Shown here: positions 1 to 7,950 of the stretch, in pieces
How positions within the stretch are numbered: position 1 is the first letter of the stretch
How the letters are laid out: the number at the start of each line of letters is the position of its first letter
DNA from: Lentzea pudingi
Lineage (GTDB): Bacteria; Actinomycetota; Actinomycetes; Mycobacteriales; Pseudonocardiaceae
Assembly (NCBI RefSeq): GCF_014646255.1
Contig: NZ_BMNC01000004.1
Location: 388,480 to 452,479 of the forward strand
Direction of reading: 5' to 3'
DNA length: 64,000 nt
Program-made: the position numbers and the translations under genes
The notes under the pieces: model-generated
Database searches by the model: none
What the model was told of the DNA's origin: nothing
The model's input: only the letters and a program-made list of their open reading frames with translations

Positions 1-1006
1 CAAGGACAAGCGCTACACACTGCCACCCGAGCAGCGCGCCGAGGCGCCGGGCCCCGCGGTGGAGATGATGGTGCTGATGGATCCTCCAGACCACACCCGA
101 CTGCGCAGGCTGGTCTCGCGGGTGTTCACGACCCGGCGCATGGAAGCGCTGCGCCCTCGCGTGGAACAGCTCAGCCGCGAGCTGGTCGACGCACTGCCGG
201 CCACTGGGCGAGTCGACATCTTGCACGAGTACGCGTTCCTGTTGCCGGTGTTCGTGATCTGCGAGCTGCTCGGTGTTCCGCCTGAGGATCGCGACGATTT
301 CGCCGCTTGGTCCGGTGTGGTCGTTGACGACTCCACTCCGGAAGCGTCGATGGAGGCCATGGGGAAGTTGTACGTCTACTTGTCCGGTCTCATCGAGACG
401 AAGCGGACTCAGCCAGATGACGCGTTGATCAGCGCGTTGATCAACGACGCCGACGACGACAAGCTCTCCCATACCGAACTCGTCTCGATGTCGGTGATGC
501 TTCTGATCGCCGGGCACGAGACGACGGTCAACCTCATCGGCAACGGTCTGCTCGCCCTGCTGACCCACCCTGAGCAGCTCGTCTCGTTGCGCGAAAACCC
601 GGATCGCATGCCGGCCGCGGTGGAGGAGTTCCTGCGATGGGACTCCCCGGTCCACTCCCTGAGCACGTTCTACACGACCGAGGACGTCGAGTACTCAGGA
701 GTCACGATTCCGGGCGGGTCCGTCGTGCAGGTGTCGCTCGCCGCCGCCAACCGCGATCCGGAACGCTTCCCCGACGCTGAGGAACTACGGCTCGACCGCA
801 CCGAAACCGGGCACCTGGCCTTCTCCCACGGCCTGCACTACTGCCTCGGAGCACAGCTCGCCAGGGTCGAGGGACAGGAGGCCATTCGAACCCTGATCAC
901 CGCGCGCCCGAACATGTCACTAGCTGTGAAACCCGCGGAGCTGGAATACAGGCGCAGTCGTGTCGTACGCGGTCTGAAGGAGCTGCCGGTGTTGCTGGGT
1001 ACTTGA
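1..1006 (+). CDS. Cytochrome P450, 5' end cut by window edge
   Basis: Bacterial class I P450 (heme-thiolate monooxygenase); substrate unknown. The reading frame is open to base 2, so the N-terminus lies outside the window; 334 residues are visible against about 400 for the family. I see the I-helix oxygen-binding motif AGHETT, the K-helix ExxR as EFLR, and the heme-cysteine loop FSHGLHYCLGAQLAR, where Cys is the axial iron ligand. The PPDHTRLRRLV stretch near the visible start is the usual C-helix region. No ferredoxin or reductase gene follows, so electrons must come from elsewhere. The family is certain; the role is not. Confidence 0.93.
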   Translation, partial: KDKRYTLPPEQRAEAPGPAVEMMVLMDPPDHTRLRRLVSRVFTTRRMEALRPRVEQLSRELVDALPATGRVDILHEYAFLLPVFVICELLGVPPEDRDDFAAWSGVVVDDSTPEASMEAMGKLYVYLSGLIETKRTQPDDALISALINDADDDKLSHTELVSMSVMLLIAGHETTVNLIGNGLLALLTHPEQLVSLRENPDRMPAAVEEFLRWDSPVHSLSTFYTTEDVEYSGVTIPGGSVVQVSLAAANRDPERFPDAEELRLDRTETGHLAFSHGLHYCLGAQLARVEGQEAIRTLITARPNMSLAVKPAELEYRRSRVVRGLKELPVLLGT

Positions 1007-1529
1007 GCATCAAGCTCTCAGGCGCTCCGATCGCGATGATCGCTATGAGAATGATGCTCATGTGGACGATCACCCTCCCAACGAGATCGAATCGATGCCC
1101 GCCTGCAGGCGTCCGTCGCACTGCGAGTGGCCGGCATCATCCATTTGCGCCTCGGGGTTCGATGACAAGCGGGACGAGTGATTGATCGGCGGGAGTACCA
1201 AAGGACAAGAACAAGGCTGACCTGCGATCTATGCGGGTAGCCTGGTGGTGGAATCATCCTTCGGCCTATCTGTGCCCGATTCGCGGCCTGTGTGCGGGCG
1301 CGTTGAACCCGTGCTTTGCGTCGGCCGGGGGACAAAACCTGCTGCGATAATTTGCGGCGCGCTAATGGTAGGCGCGCGACCGCGCTGATGCATGGGCCCT
1401 TTGTGCGGCGTTTGCTCCACGAAGATGTTCACTCGTTGTTGGCCCACGATGGTCATGACGTCAGGAAAGATCTCCCTGGGAACATTGCGCCCGTGAGTGT
1501 TTTGAATGCCTAATCCGGGTGAAGCAAGG
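1007..1529. other. Intergenic region without supported gene
   Basis: About 520 bases between the P450 and the secreted SGNH hydrolase. Open frames here are short, overlap each other on both strands and show no recognisable domain. I see no strong hairpin with a T-tract. The right end must hold the promoter of the downstream secreted protein. Confidence 0.5.
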
Positions 1530-3986
1530 ATGGCTACCGTGTTCAGACGCACTAAAATCCCGCAACGACGTAAATTCTCTACCCTCGGCACAGCGTTGAC
1601 GCTGTGCGTTGCGATGATGGTGAGCAGTACCTCGACTGCGGACGCAGCGGTCATCTCCAGCGCGAGAGAGTCAGTCGTGCCGGCGGCGGCATTGAACGGG
1701 GTCCAAGTCGCGGCCGCGGGCGAAGACGTGGTCGTCTCGCTGGACCTGCAGAGCGACTACGACCGCGCCGAGCTGGACCGGATCGTCACCGAGATCCAGC
1801 AGGGCCACGCGCACCTGAGCGACACGATCCTCAGTCAGTTGCAGACCTACAGGGTGGACGTGCCGGGCTCGTCCACGGACGACTGGCACCAGTTCGACGG
1901 CACCTTCTCCACCACCCCGACGGGGCTGCAGGTCGTCATCCGAGGTGGCGAAGTCTGGACGAACGCCTCCTGGTGGGCGACCGCTCTGGCGTCCGTGGTC
2001 GGCGTCATGGTCGGCCTGGGAATCCGGATGCTGTGCGTCGGCACGCTGGTGGCGACCAATCCCGAAGCCGGTCTGGTCATCCCGGTCGCGTGCGCGATCC
2101 TCGGCGCCTTCATCGGCAGCATGACCCGCAGCATGATTCTCATGGTGATCGACGGCAAGGCCGCCGACGCGGAGGAGTGGGCGAAGGCACTGTGGACCGC
2201 GTTGATCGCCGGTTTCGGTGCAGCGCTGTGGGAAGCGGGAATCAACGTCTGGTCCAAAGAGACCTTGCCCGGCCTGCTGACGCAGTTCGGGACCTGGGTG
2301 AAGGACACGGCGAGGAAGTTGCCTGGGTACTTCTCGTCCATCCGTGACGGGTTCAGCGTCGTGGGCGACAAGCTGAAGGAAATCGGAAGCTACCTTCCGG
2401 GCCTGATCGTCCTCCCGCCGACTGGCGGCGGGGGAAAGCTGACGGTGTTGCCGTTGGGGGATTCGATCACCGCCGGCGTCGGCAGCTCGAACGGCGCGGC
2501 GTACCGCGGGGTGCTGTACGACAGGCTGGCCGCCAAGGCCGACTTCGTCGGCAGTCAGCGCAGCGGCAGCATTCCCGACCGGGACAACGAAGGGCACTCC
2601 GGCTTTCGAATCGACGAGATCGCCGCCAATGCGACTGCCTGGGCTTCGACGTACCGCCCGGACGTCGTGGCCCTGCACCTGGGAACGAACGACATGGACC
2701 GGAACTACCAGACGGCCACGGCACCGGACCGGCTCGGCGCGCTGATCGACCAGATCCTTGCGGCCAACTCGAAAACCACTGTGCTCGTTTCCTCGCTCGT
2801 ACCGTCGGCCAATGCCACGACGCAGGCGCGGGTCGCCGAGTTCAACCGGCGTGTTCCGGATGTCGTCGCGCAACGGGCGAACGCCGGCAAGCACGTCCTG
2901 TTCGTCGACATGGCCGCAGTCACCACCAGTGACCTGGACGACCTGCTGCACCCCAATGACCGGGGCTACGCCAAGATGGGCAACGCGTTCTACGACGGCA
3001 TCAGGAAAGCCGTGGACAAGAAGTGGATCCCCGACCCAGGACCGGGCAATCCCGCGCCAGCGGATCCGGAACCTGCAGCGAAACCGGAACCAAAACCGAA
3101 CCCAGGCGACGCCAGCGCGTCTTCCGGGCTCACGCCGGGGGTCGACACCCAGGTGCGCTTCGCCGACTTCGACGGCGACGACAAGGCCGACTACGTCGTC
3201 GTGGACCCCGACGGATCTGTCCGGGTCTGGTTGAACAAGGGAGGCGACAGGGTCGTGCCCGCCTCGGAACTCCCGTACGAGGGCTGGGCGCCGCTGGGGC
3301 GGGTCGCCGCCGGAGTCGGCGTCGGCGGAAACCGCGTGCGAATGGCGGACATGACGAACGACGGGAAGGCGGAGTACCTCGCCATCAGACCGGACAACTC
3401 GGTCAGCGAGTGGATCAACAAGGGCGGCGACAGGGTCGTGCCTGCCTCGGAACTCCCGTACGAGGGCTGGGCGTACAACGGCACGGTGGCAGCCGGCGTC
3501 GGTGCCCAGCCTGGCCACGTCCAGTTCGCCAACTTCGACGGGGACGGCAAAGCCGACTACATCGTCGTCGGTGACGACGGATCGCTGAACGTCTGGCTCT
3601 TCGACGGTGGCGGAGTGGAAGGCGGATGGCGCCCCCTCGGCAAGGTCGCCGCGGGCGTCGGGGTTCCTGGAAACAGGGTGCGACTCGCCGACGTCAACAG
3701 CGACGGGAGAGTCGACTACCTCGCGGTGGGCGACAACAGCTCGGTGCGGTGCTGGCTGAACAACGGTGGCGACAGCCCGGACGGCGCCGGCTGGGTATAT
3801 CTGCCGAACTTCGCGGCCGGAGTCGGGGTTTCGCCCGACCAGGTCCAGTTCGCCGACATCAACGGCGACGGCAAGGCCGACTACCTGGCGGTCGGCCCCG
3901 GCGGCTCGGTGAAGGAGTGGGAACGAACCGACGACGACTGGGCCTATCGAGGACAGATCGCAGCGGGCGTGTCGGGCGTCAGCTGA
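1530..3986 (+). CDS. Secreted SGNH/GDSL hydrolase with hydrophobic hairpin and FG-GAP repeats
   Basis: An 818-residue exported protein. Residues 1-40 form a signal peptide (basic RRTKIPQRRK, hydrophobic core, AxA-type end TADAA). Residues about 148-208 form two glycine-rich hydrophobic segments. Residues about 303-495 are an SGNH esterase domain: block I GDSIT (Ser312), block III GTND (385-388) and block V DDLLHP with Asp471 and His474. A Pro/Glu/Lys linker follows, then five FG-GAP/VCBS-like repeats with Asp-rich calcium-type loops such as DFDGDDKADY. It probably deacylates an extracellular polymer or lipid. An ATG at 1506 is an alternative start; neither ribosome site is strong. A clean terminator follows the stop. 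Confidence 0.85.
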   Translation: MATVFRRTKIPQRRKFSTLGTALTLCVAMMVSSTSTADAAVISSARESVVPAAALNGVQVAAAGEDVVVSLDLQSDYDRAELDRIVTEIQQGHAHLSDTILSQLQTYRVDVPGSSTDDWHQFDGTFSTTPTGLQVVIRGGEVWTNASWWATALASVVGVMVGLGIRMLCVGTLVATNPEAGLVIPVACAILGAFIGSMTRSMILMVIDGKAADAEEWAKALWTALIAGFGAALWEAGINVWSKETLPGLLTQFGTWVKDTARKLPGYFSSIRDGFSVVGDKLKEIGSYLPGLIVLPPTGGGGKLTVLPLGDSITAGVGSSNGAAYRGVLYDRLAAKADFVGSQRSGSIPDRDNEGHSGFRIDEIAANATAWASTYRPDVVALHLGTNDMDRNYQTATAPDRLGALIDQILAANSKTTVLVSSLVPSANATTQARVAEFNRRVPDVVAQRANAGKHVLFVDMAAVTTSDLDDLLHPNDRGYAKMGNAFYDGIRKAVDKKWIPDPGPGNPAPADPEPAAKPEPKPNPGDASASSGLTPGVDTQVRFADFDGDDKADYVVVDPDGSVRVWLNKGGDRVVPASELPYEGWAPLGRVAAGVGVGGNRVRMADMTNDGKAEYLAIRPDNSVSEWINKGGDRVVPASELPYEGWAYNGTVAAGVGAQPGHVQFANFDGDGKADYIVVGDDGSLNVWLFDGGGVEGGWRPLGKVAAGVGVPGNRVRLADVNSDGRVDYLAVGDNSSVRCWLNNGGDSPDGAGWVYLPNFAAGVGVSPDQVQFADINGDGKADYLAVGPGGSVKEWERTDDDWAYRGQIAAGVSGVS
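3234..3473 (+). repeat. 57-bp direct repeat inside the FG-GAP region
   Basis: Bases 3234-3290 and 3417-3473 differ at only two or three positions and both encode NKGGDRVVPASELPYEGWA. The other FG-GAP repeats of the same gene share only the loop motif, so this pair looks like a recent internal duplication or gene conversion. Confidence 0.85.
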
Positions 3987-4014
3987 GAGCGGCGGCTGCC
4001 TGCTGAGCAGCGGA

Positions 4015-4047
4015 GGGGCCGGTGGCGCACGCGGCGCCACCGGCCCC
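4015..4047 (+). terminator. Intrinsic terminator after SGNH hydrolase gene
   Basis: A perfect 14-bp stem (GGGGCCGGTGGCGC and its complement) with a 5-base loop, followed by TTT, 28 bases after the stop codon of the SGNH hydrolase gene. Confidence 0.85.
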
Positions 4048-4521
4048 TTTGCTTCCGTGGATCTACCTCTTGCTGTCGACGCGTCCGTGCGCGGCGGCGT
4101 GCTTTTCGAGTGCCGCACAAGCATCCGCCCACGCTGGGCACCCTCGCGGCGAGCGGACCGGGGGTAGGCACAGGTCATGTGAGGCGTGTTCTCGAGCCGC
4201 TCCAGGTCTTCGTCGTCGGTTTCCTTGAGGTTGTAGCCGGCGATTCCGCCGAGGAAGTGCGTGGCGTCGAGGAGAGTCAGCAGGTGGCCGGCAACCGCCG
4301 CCGCCCAGAACGGGAAGACCTCAGTAGTCGAGGTCGCGTCTGGTGACCTGGTGAACCATTCAGGGCGACGGCGACACCACGGTCGCTGCAATCGTGGGCG
4401 AGTACACCCAGATCCCGGACGGCAAGTTTGTGTTCGTTCTAAATGATGATCAGGTTCCTGACTGGGCTCGGACAGAGCCGCGAGCTGTCACGCCCTCTGG
4501 ACGTGTTTGGTTAGTGCGCTG
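4048..4521. other. Gene-poor stretch with protein-like fragments
   Basis: No complete gene. Two stretches read like protein rather than noise. On the minus strand, about 4155-4330 contains FPFWAAAVAGHLLTLLDATH and GGIAGYNLKETDDEDLERLE. On the plus strand, about 4361-4445 contains GEYTQIPDGKFVFVLNDD. Neither has a start with a ribosome site or a family I recognise. They may be remnants of decayed genes. Confidence 0.35.
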
Positions 4522-5283
4522 TCAGGCAGCTCTGGTCGTGGTGATGCCGCCGTCGACCGCGATCGTCGCGCCGTGCACGTACGCCGCCTGATCCGAGGCC
4601 AGCCAAGCGATCGCGGCCGCGATGTCCGCTGGCAGGCCTGCGCGCCCGGCCGGGAGGTTCTCGGTCATGCGGCGGATGACGTCGTCGGAGCCGTCGTTGA
4701 TCGGGGTGCGCGTGGCGCCCGGCGCGACGATGTTGACGCGCACGCCGCGCGGCCCGAACTCGGCTGCCCAGCTGCGGGCCAGTTGCGCTTCGGCTGCCTT
4801 CGACGCGGAGTAGAGCCCGACGAACGGGTGGCCGACCTCCGCCATCCACGAGCCGACCACGATGATCACGCCCTGTCCCTGCTTCGTCATCGCGGGCGCC
4901 AGCGCGGCGGTGAGGACGTGCGGGGCACGGATGTTGACCGCGAGTGTCTGCTCCAAGTCCGCATCGGACAGTGCGAGCGTGTCCACGGCGGGGCAGACCG
5001 CGGCGTTGTGCACCAGCAGATCGATGGGGGAGCCCGCGGCGTCGGTGGCCTCCTTGGCGAACTCACGAAGAACGTCAGGAGCGGCAGTGAGGTCGGAGGC
5101 GACGAACAACGCATCGCCGCCGTTGTCGCGAATCTCCTTCGCCACGGCGTCACCGCGCGCGACGTCGCGACCGGTGACGACGACCCGCGCGCCTTCAGCG
5201 GCGAGTCGGTGCGCGGTGGCGGCGCCAATGCCGCTGGTGGATCCGGTGACGAGGGCTGTGCGACCGGTGAGTGTCTGGGTCAT
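4522..5283 (-). CDS. SDR-family NAD(P)-dependent oxidoreductase
   Basis: Classical short-chain dehydrogenase of 253 residues. The cofactor motif TGSTSGIG lies at residues 12-19, HNAA stands in place of NNAG, and the active site is the serine in VVGSW with YSASK (Tyr and Lys). The C-terminal AVDGG typical of the family is present. It probably oxidises an alcohol or reduces a ketone of unknown identity. The ATG at 5283 follows directly the region shared with the divergent MmyB-type regulator, an arrangement often seen for this regulator family, so the SDR is probably its target. An 11-bp palindrome sits between the two genes. Confidence 0.9.
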   Translation of the reverse strand: MTQTLTGRTALVTGSTSGIGAATAHRLAAEGARVVVTGRDVARGDAVAKEIRDNGGDALFVASDLTAAPDVLREFAKEATDAAGSPIDLLVHNAAVCPAVDTLALSDADLEQTLAVNIRAPHVLTAALAPAMTKQGQGVIIVVGSWMAEVGHPFVGLYSASKAAEAQLARSWAAEFGPRGVRVNIVAPGATRTPINDGSDDVIRRMTENLPAGRAGLPADIAAAIAWLASDQAAYVHGATIAVDGGITTTRAA

Positions 5284-5328
5284 GCCGTCCAGACAAACCA
5301 GTTTCGGGGCGGGGTACCAGTGCGAGCG

Positions 5329-5355
5329 GTGCCTGGTCACGGCATGACCAGGCAC
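5329..5355. promoter_or_regulatory. Palindromic operator between SDR and regulator
   Basis: Perfect inverted repeat with arms GTGCCTGGTCA and TGACCAGGCAC and a 5-base spacer. It lies in the divergent promoter region of the SDR gene (minus) and the MmyB-type regulator (plus). It covers the upstream in-frame ATG at 5344, which argues that the regulator starts downstream of it. Likely autoregulatory binding site; inferred from position only. Confidence 0.6.
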
Positions 5356-5385
5356 GAGCCCTCGACGCTGTTTAGGCTGGTGGAC

Positions 5386-6216
5386 GTGCCAGCAGACCGT
5401 GTCGCCCTCGGGGCTTTCCTTCGTTCGCGCCGGGACAGCCTGACCCCGGCGCAGGTGGGGATCGAACCGTTTCCCGGCCTGCGCCGAGTGCCTGGGCTGC
5501 GCCGCGAGGAACTGGCTGTTCTCGCGGGGCTCAGCCCGGAGCACTACAGCCGCATCGAGCAGGGCCGGCAGCACACGATGAGCGAGAACGTCGTGGAAGC
5601 GCTGGCGCGGGCGCTCGGACTTGACGACATCGAACGCGAGCATCTTCGCGACCTTGCCGCCCCTGTCAGACGCGCCTTGCGCGACGACAGCGCACCGCAG
5701 CAGGCGGATCCCGGCCTGCTGCGATTGATGGACAGCCTCGATGTCCCGGTGTTGCTGCTCGGCCGCCGCGGTGAGGTCCTGGCGCGCAACGGACTCCTCA
5801 CCGGCGTGCTCGGGGCGCCGATGGAGCCAGGGTTCTCCTTCCTGCGCTGGCTTTTCCTTGACCAGCTCGCTCGCGAGCGCATCGTGAACTGGGCTGACTT
5901 CGCCGCCGCTGCCGTCGGTGCGATGCGGTATGAGCTCGGCAGGCACCCCGCCGACCGACGCCTCGGCGCGCTGATCGCCGAACTGCGCGCTTCCGACCCA
6001 GACGTGGCGCGGTGGTGGGATGATCACGGCGTCACCGACCGCACGTCGGTGGCCAAGCGGATCGCGCACCCAGTGGCTGGACCGCTGGAGTTCTGGATCG
6101 AATCGGTCGCCAAACCGCACGAGCCCGAACAGCGGCTGGTCGTCTACACCGTCGAACCGAACTCGCTCACCGCGCGGAACCTGCCGCTCCTCGCGGCATG
6201 GGAGACCGTCGGCTGA
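5386..6216 (+). CDS. XRE/MmyB-type helix-turn-helix regulator
   Basis: A 276-residue regulator. The N-terminal XRE helix-turn-helix spans about residues 5-75 (FLRSRRDSLTP, LRREELAVLAGLSPEHYSRI, EQGR). The remainder is an MmyB-type ligand-binding domain, recognised by the LLLGRRGEVLARN and FLRWLFLDQLARERIVNW stretches. This family in actinomycetes usually controls a divergent SDR or oxidoreductase gene, as here. GTG 5386 was chosen because family members begin shortly before ALGAFLRSRR and because ATG 5344 lies inside a palindrome; GTG 5380 is also possible. The ligand is unknown. Confidence 0.85.
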   Translation: MPADRVALGAFLRSRRDSLTPAQVGIEPFPGLRRVPGLRREELAVLAGLSPEHYSRIEQGRQHTMSENVVEALARALGLDDIEREHLRDLAAPVRRALRDDSAPQQADPGLLRLMDSLDVPVLLLGRRGEVLARNGLLTGVLGAPMEPGFSFLRWLFLDQLARERIVNWADFAAAAVGAMRYELGRHPADRRLGALIAELRASDPDVARWWDDHGVTDRTSVAKRIAHPVAGPLEFWIESVAKPHEPEQRLVVYTVEPNSLTARNLPLLAAWETVG

Positions 6217-6630
6217 CAGCAACGCACAGCCATACCTTGCCGTGCATCCACCCAGTTGATCTCAGGGCTGTCCACAATGGATGGGGCTGGAGACGAGCAT
6301 CGTCGTCTCGGCTCGGATGTCAGCCCCGCGATCGCCCGCCTGATCGGTGCGCGCTAGGGCGATCGCCATTCAGTGAATTGGCGGAGGACGACCGGGACGT
6401 TGCTGATCTGTCGATCATGGCGCAGCACTCCTTCATGGCCCAAGGGGTGTATGCAGCGCAGGCTGCGTGACCCCCGCCAGAACTCGTTATGGCCAAGGCT
6501 GCATCGAGACTCGAACCTTTCAGGAGAGCCCAGGTCGCCAGCTCGGTGCGACCGGAAGCATCGAGCTCCGGACGGGTCGAAGTACTGCTGTCCTGACCCG
6601 GCCGGAGCTCGGCGCTGTGTCGAGGATCGA
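6217..6630. other. Intergenic region between convergent genes
   Basis: About 410 bases between the regulator and the minus-strand mannanase. It includes a 7-bp hairpin at 6290-6309 (GAGACGA / TCGTCTC, 6-base loop) that could end the regulator transcript, though no T-tract follows. I see no coding potential or RNA gene. Confidence 0.4.
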
Positions 6631-7347
6631 TCAGATGGGCCTGACGTCGACCCAGAAGCGAATGTCGTTGCTCAGGTTCGAGGAATTGCGGTTGAGCTGG
6701 TCGCGGATCCGGTAGACGGCGGCCTTGTAGCCGTTGATGTCTCCGGTGTTCGGGTTGTTGATGCCGGTCTGACCGTTGCGGTGGCCGCCGAACCAGGTGT
6801 TCATGCCATTGCTGTTCTGGCTTTGGTGCAGGCAGGAGATGTCGGCGGACAAGTTGCTGTTGAGCGAGGCGCCGTTGTTCCACTCACCCGTGGACTGGTT
6901 GCGGAACCGGTCGCACTTGCTGCGCAACATGTACCAGTTCTGCTTGAAGATGCCGAAGTTCGCGGCGTCATCGCGCTTGTTGTCCCCATAGGGATAGTTG
7001 GTGTCCATGCGTTCGGTCTCCAGCATGGCCACGGCCAAGTCCAGCACGTTGCCGCCCGCGTTGCGCACCTGCTGCTTGCGGGTACCCAGACCACCGATGC
7101 TGTACGACCCGCAACGCATTCCCGAGGGACAGGCGGTCGTGGCGTTGCCATCGGCCGGGCCTCCGCGCACTACGCACGACCTGCTGTTCTCCCAGCCCCA
7201 TCCATCCCCGTCAGGATCTGTAGCACTTTCGTTGACGCAGCAGAGGTAGCCGTTGGGTGCGTTCTCCGCCCACGCCGACCCTACTGACAGCGATGCCCCG
7301 GCGAGTACCAACGTCAAGGCAGCCATGAGCGCGGATAGTCTCCGCAT
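6631..7347 (-). CDS. Secreted endo-beta-1,4-mannanase, CBM10-GH134
   Basis: A 238-residue exported enzyme. Signal peptide 1-27 ends SAWA before ENAP. Residues 33-60 form a CBM10-like module (CCVNES, GDGWGWENSRSCV), expected to bind crystalline polysaccharide. Residues about 95-238 match the lysozyme-like GH134 fold: LDLAVAMLETERMD and DDAANFGIFKQNWYMLR. Glu110 and Asp122 have the 12-residue spacing of the GH134 catalytic acid/base pair. It would cleave mannan outside the cell. A good ribosome site (GAGGGAG) precedes the ATG. It is a single-gene unit. A 12-bp palindrome at 7409-7420 lies upstream. GH134 assignment is from motif memory, not alignment. Confidence 0.75.
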   Translation of the reverse strand: MRRLSALMAALTLVLAGASLSVGSAWAENAPNGYLCCVNESATDPDGDGWGWENSRSCVVRGGPADGNATTACPSGMRCGSYSIGGLGTRKQQVRNAGGNVLDLAVAMLETERMDTNYPYGDNKRDDAANFGIFKQNWYMLRSKCDRFRNQSTGEWNNGASLNSNLSADISCLHQSQNSNGMNTWFGGHRNGQTGINNPNTGDINGYKAAVYRIRDQLNRNSSNLSNDIRFWVDVRPI

Positions 7348-7408
7348 GCGCTCTTACTCCCTCGTGAGTTCACGTGTTGAGCAGGCGACGGTCCAATCAG
7401 GATGGGTG

Positions 7409-7420
7409 GACCAATTGGTC
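7409..7420. promoter_or_regulatory. 12-bp palindrome upstream of mannanase
   Basis: GACCAATTGGTC, a perfect palindrome 62 bases upstream of the mannanase ATG. The position suits a repressor site, for example a LacI-family sugar regulator; no cognate regulator is adjacent. Confidence 0.4.
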
Positions 7421-7711
7421 AAGTCAATGACCCGCAGAGACACGTCGAAGGTGTCAAGAATCTCCTATATCGATTAAGTCGGTCTCTTCCCGTCGAATTC
7501 GACGAGTTTTCGATAGGTTGCCGTACTGCGTTAGGGTGAACCTGCCGCTGTAGGCGCCTGAAACATGTCTGTCCTGCAGTTTTTTCAACTGGTGAACGGT
7601 GTCGAGTGGGTGGCGTGGTCGGCCCGAGCGCAGGATTAGGTGTCTGTCGATGGGCGTGCCTGAACGTTGCGTGATCCTCTCAACTGCGGCTTAGCGAATC
7701 TCGATCGTTAG

Positions 7712-7731
7712 ATATCAACAACTGTTGATAT
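7712..7731. promoter_or_regulatory. Putative TetR operator upstream of SDR gene
   Basis: ATATCAACAACTGTTGATAT, a near-perfect palindrome of the form ATATCAACnnnnGTTGATAT. The same element recurs at 12007, 12148 and 12237 around the TetR gene at 12285. This copy lies about 220 bases upstream of the SDR start. Confidence 0.7.
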
Positions 7732-7950
7732 TGTGTCGCCGCCAGCGTAAGGTGCGTAAGGAAGGCGTCGTGGCCATCGAACAGTGGTGGGGGATAGTCC
7801 TCCCGCGCTATCGCAACGGTGTGGCGCGCAAGGGCAGTCGGCACCATGGTGACTGCTGCGAGCGGTGCGCCAGAGCTGGGTGCAAGCGGAATAGGGCCAA
7901 TCGTTTAGCGCTGTCGACGCGTTTAATGTTTCTCTGAGAGAGGCGTGAGC

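Larger units (their letters stand above)
7348..7950. other. Divergent promoter region, mannanase and SDR
   Basis: Six hundred bases with no supported gene. It holds the mannanase promoter on the minus strand, with palindromes at 7409-7420 and 7491-7504 (CGTCGAATTCGACG), and the SDR promoter with the operator at 7712-7731. A short open frame from 7725 overlaps that operator and has no ribosome site or family. Confidence 0.5.

Noticed and set aside
1671..4391. Very long open frame on the minus strand opposite the SGNH hydrolase gene
   Set aside because: It mirrors the plus-strand gene in a GC-rich codon-biased region, has Arg/Val/Gly-rich composition without domains and no ribosome site. Only the short part beyond 4155 looks protein-like.
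5284..6222. Minus-strand extension of the SDR frame through the regulator gene
   Set aside because: The SDR domain begins at ATG 5283; the upstream extension is antisense to the MmyB-type regulator and has no domain.
6505..6560. GGTTCGAGTC on the minus strand, resembling a tRNA T-loop
   Set aside because: The flanking bases do not form a T-stem, and no acceptor or anticodon arm could be drawn.
7725..7937. Small plus-strand open frame of 70 codons
   Set aside because: It overlaps the TetR operator, is Arg/Cys-rich and has no ribosome site or family; it is better explained as a promoter region.
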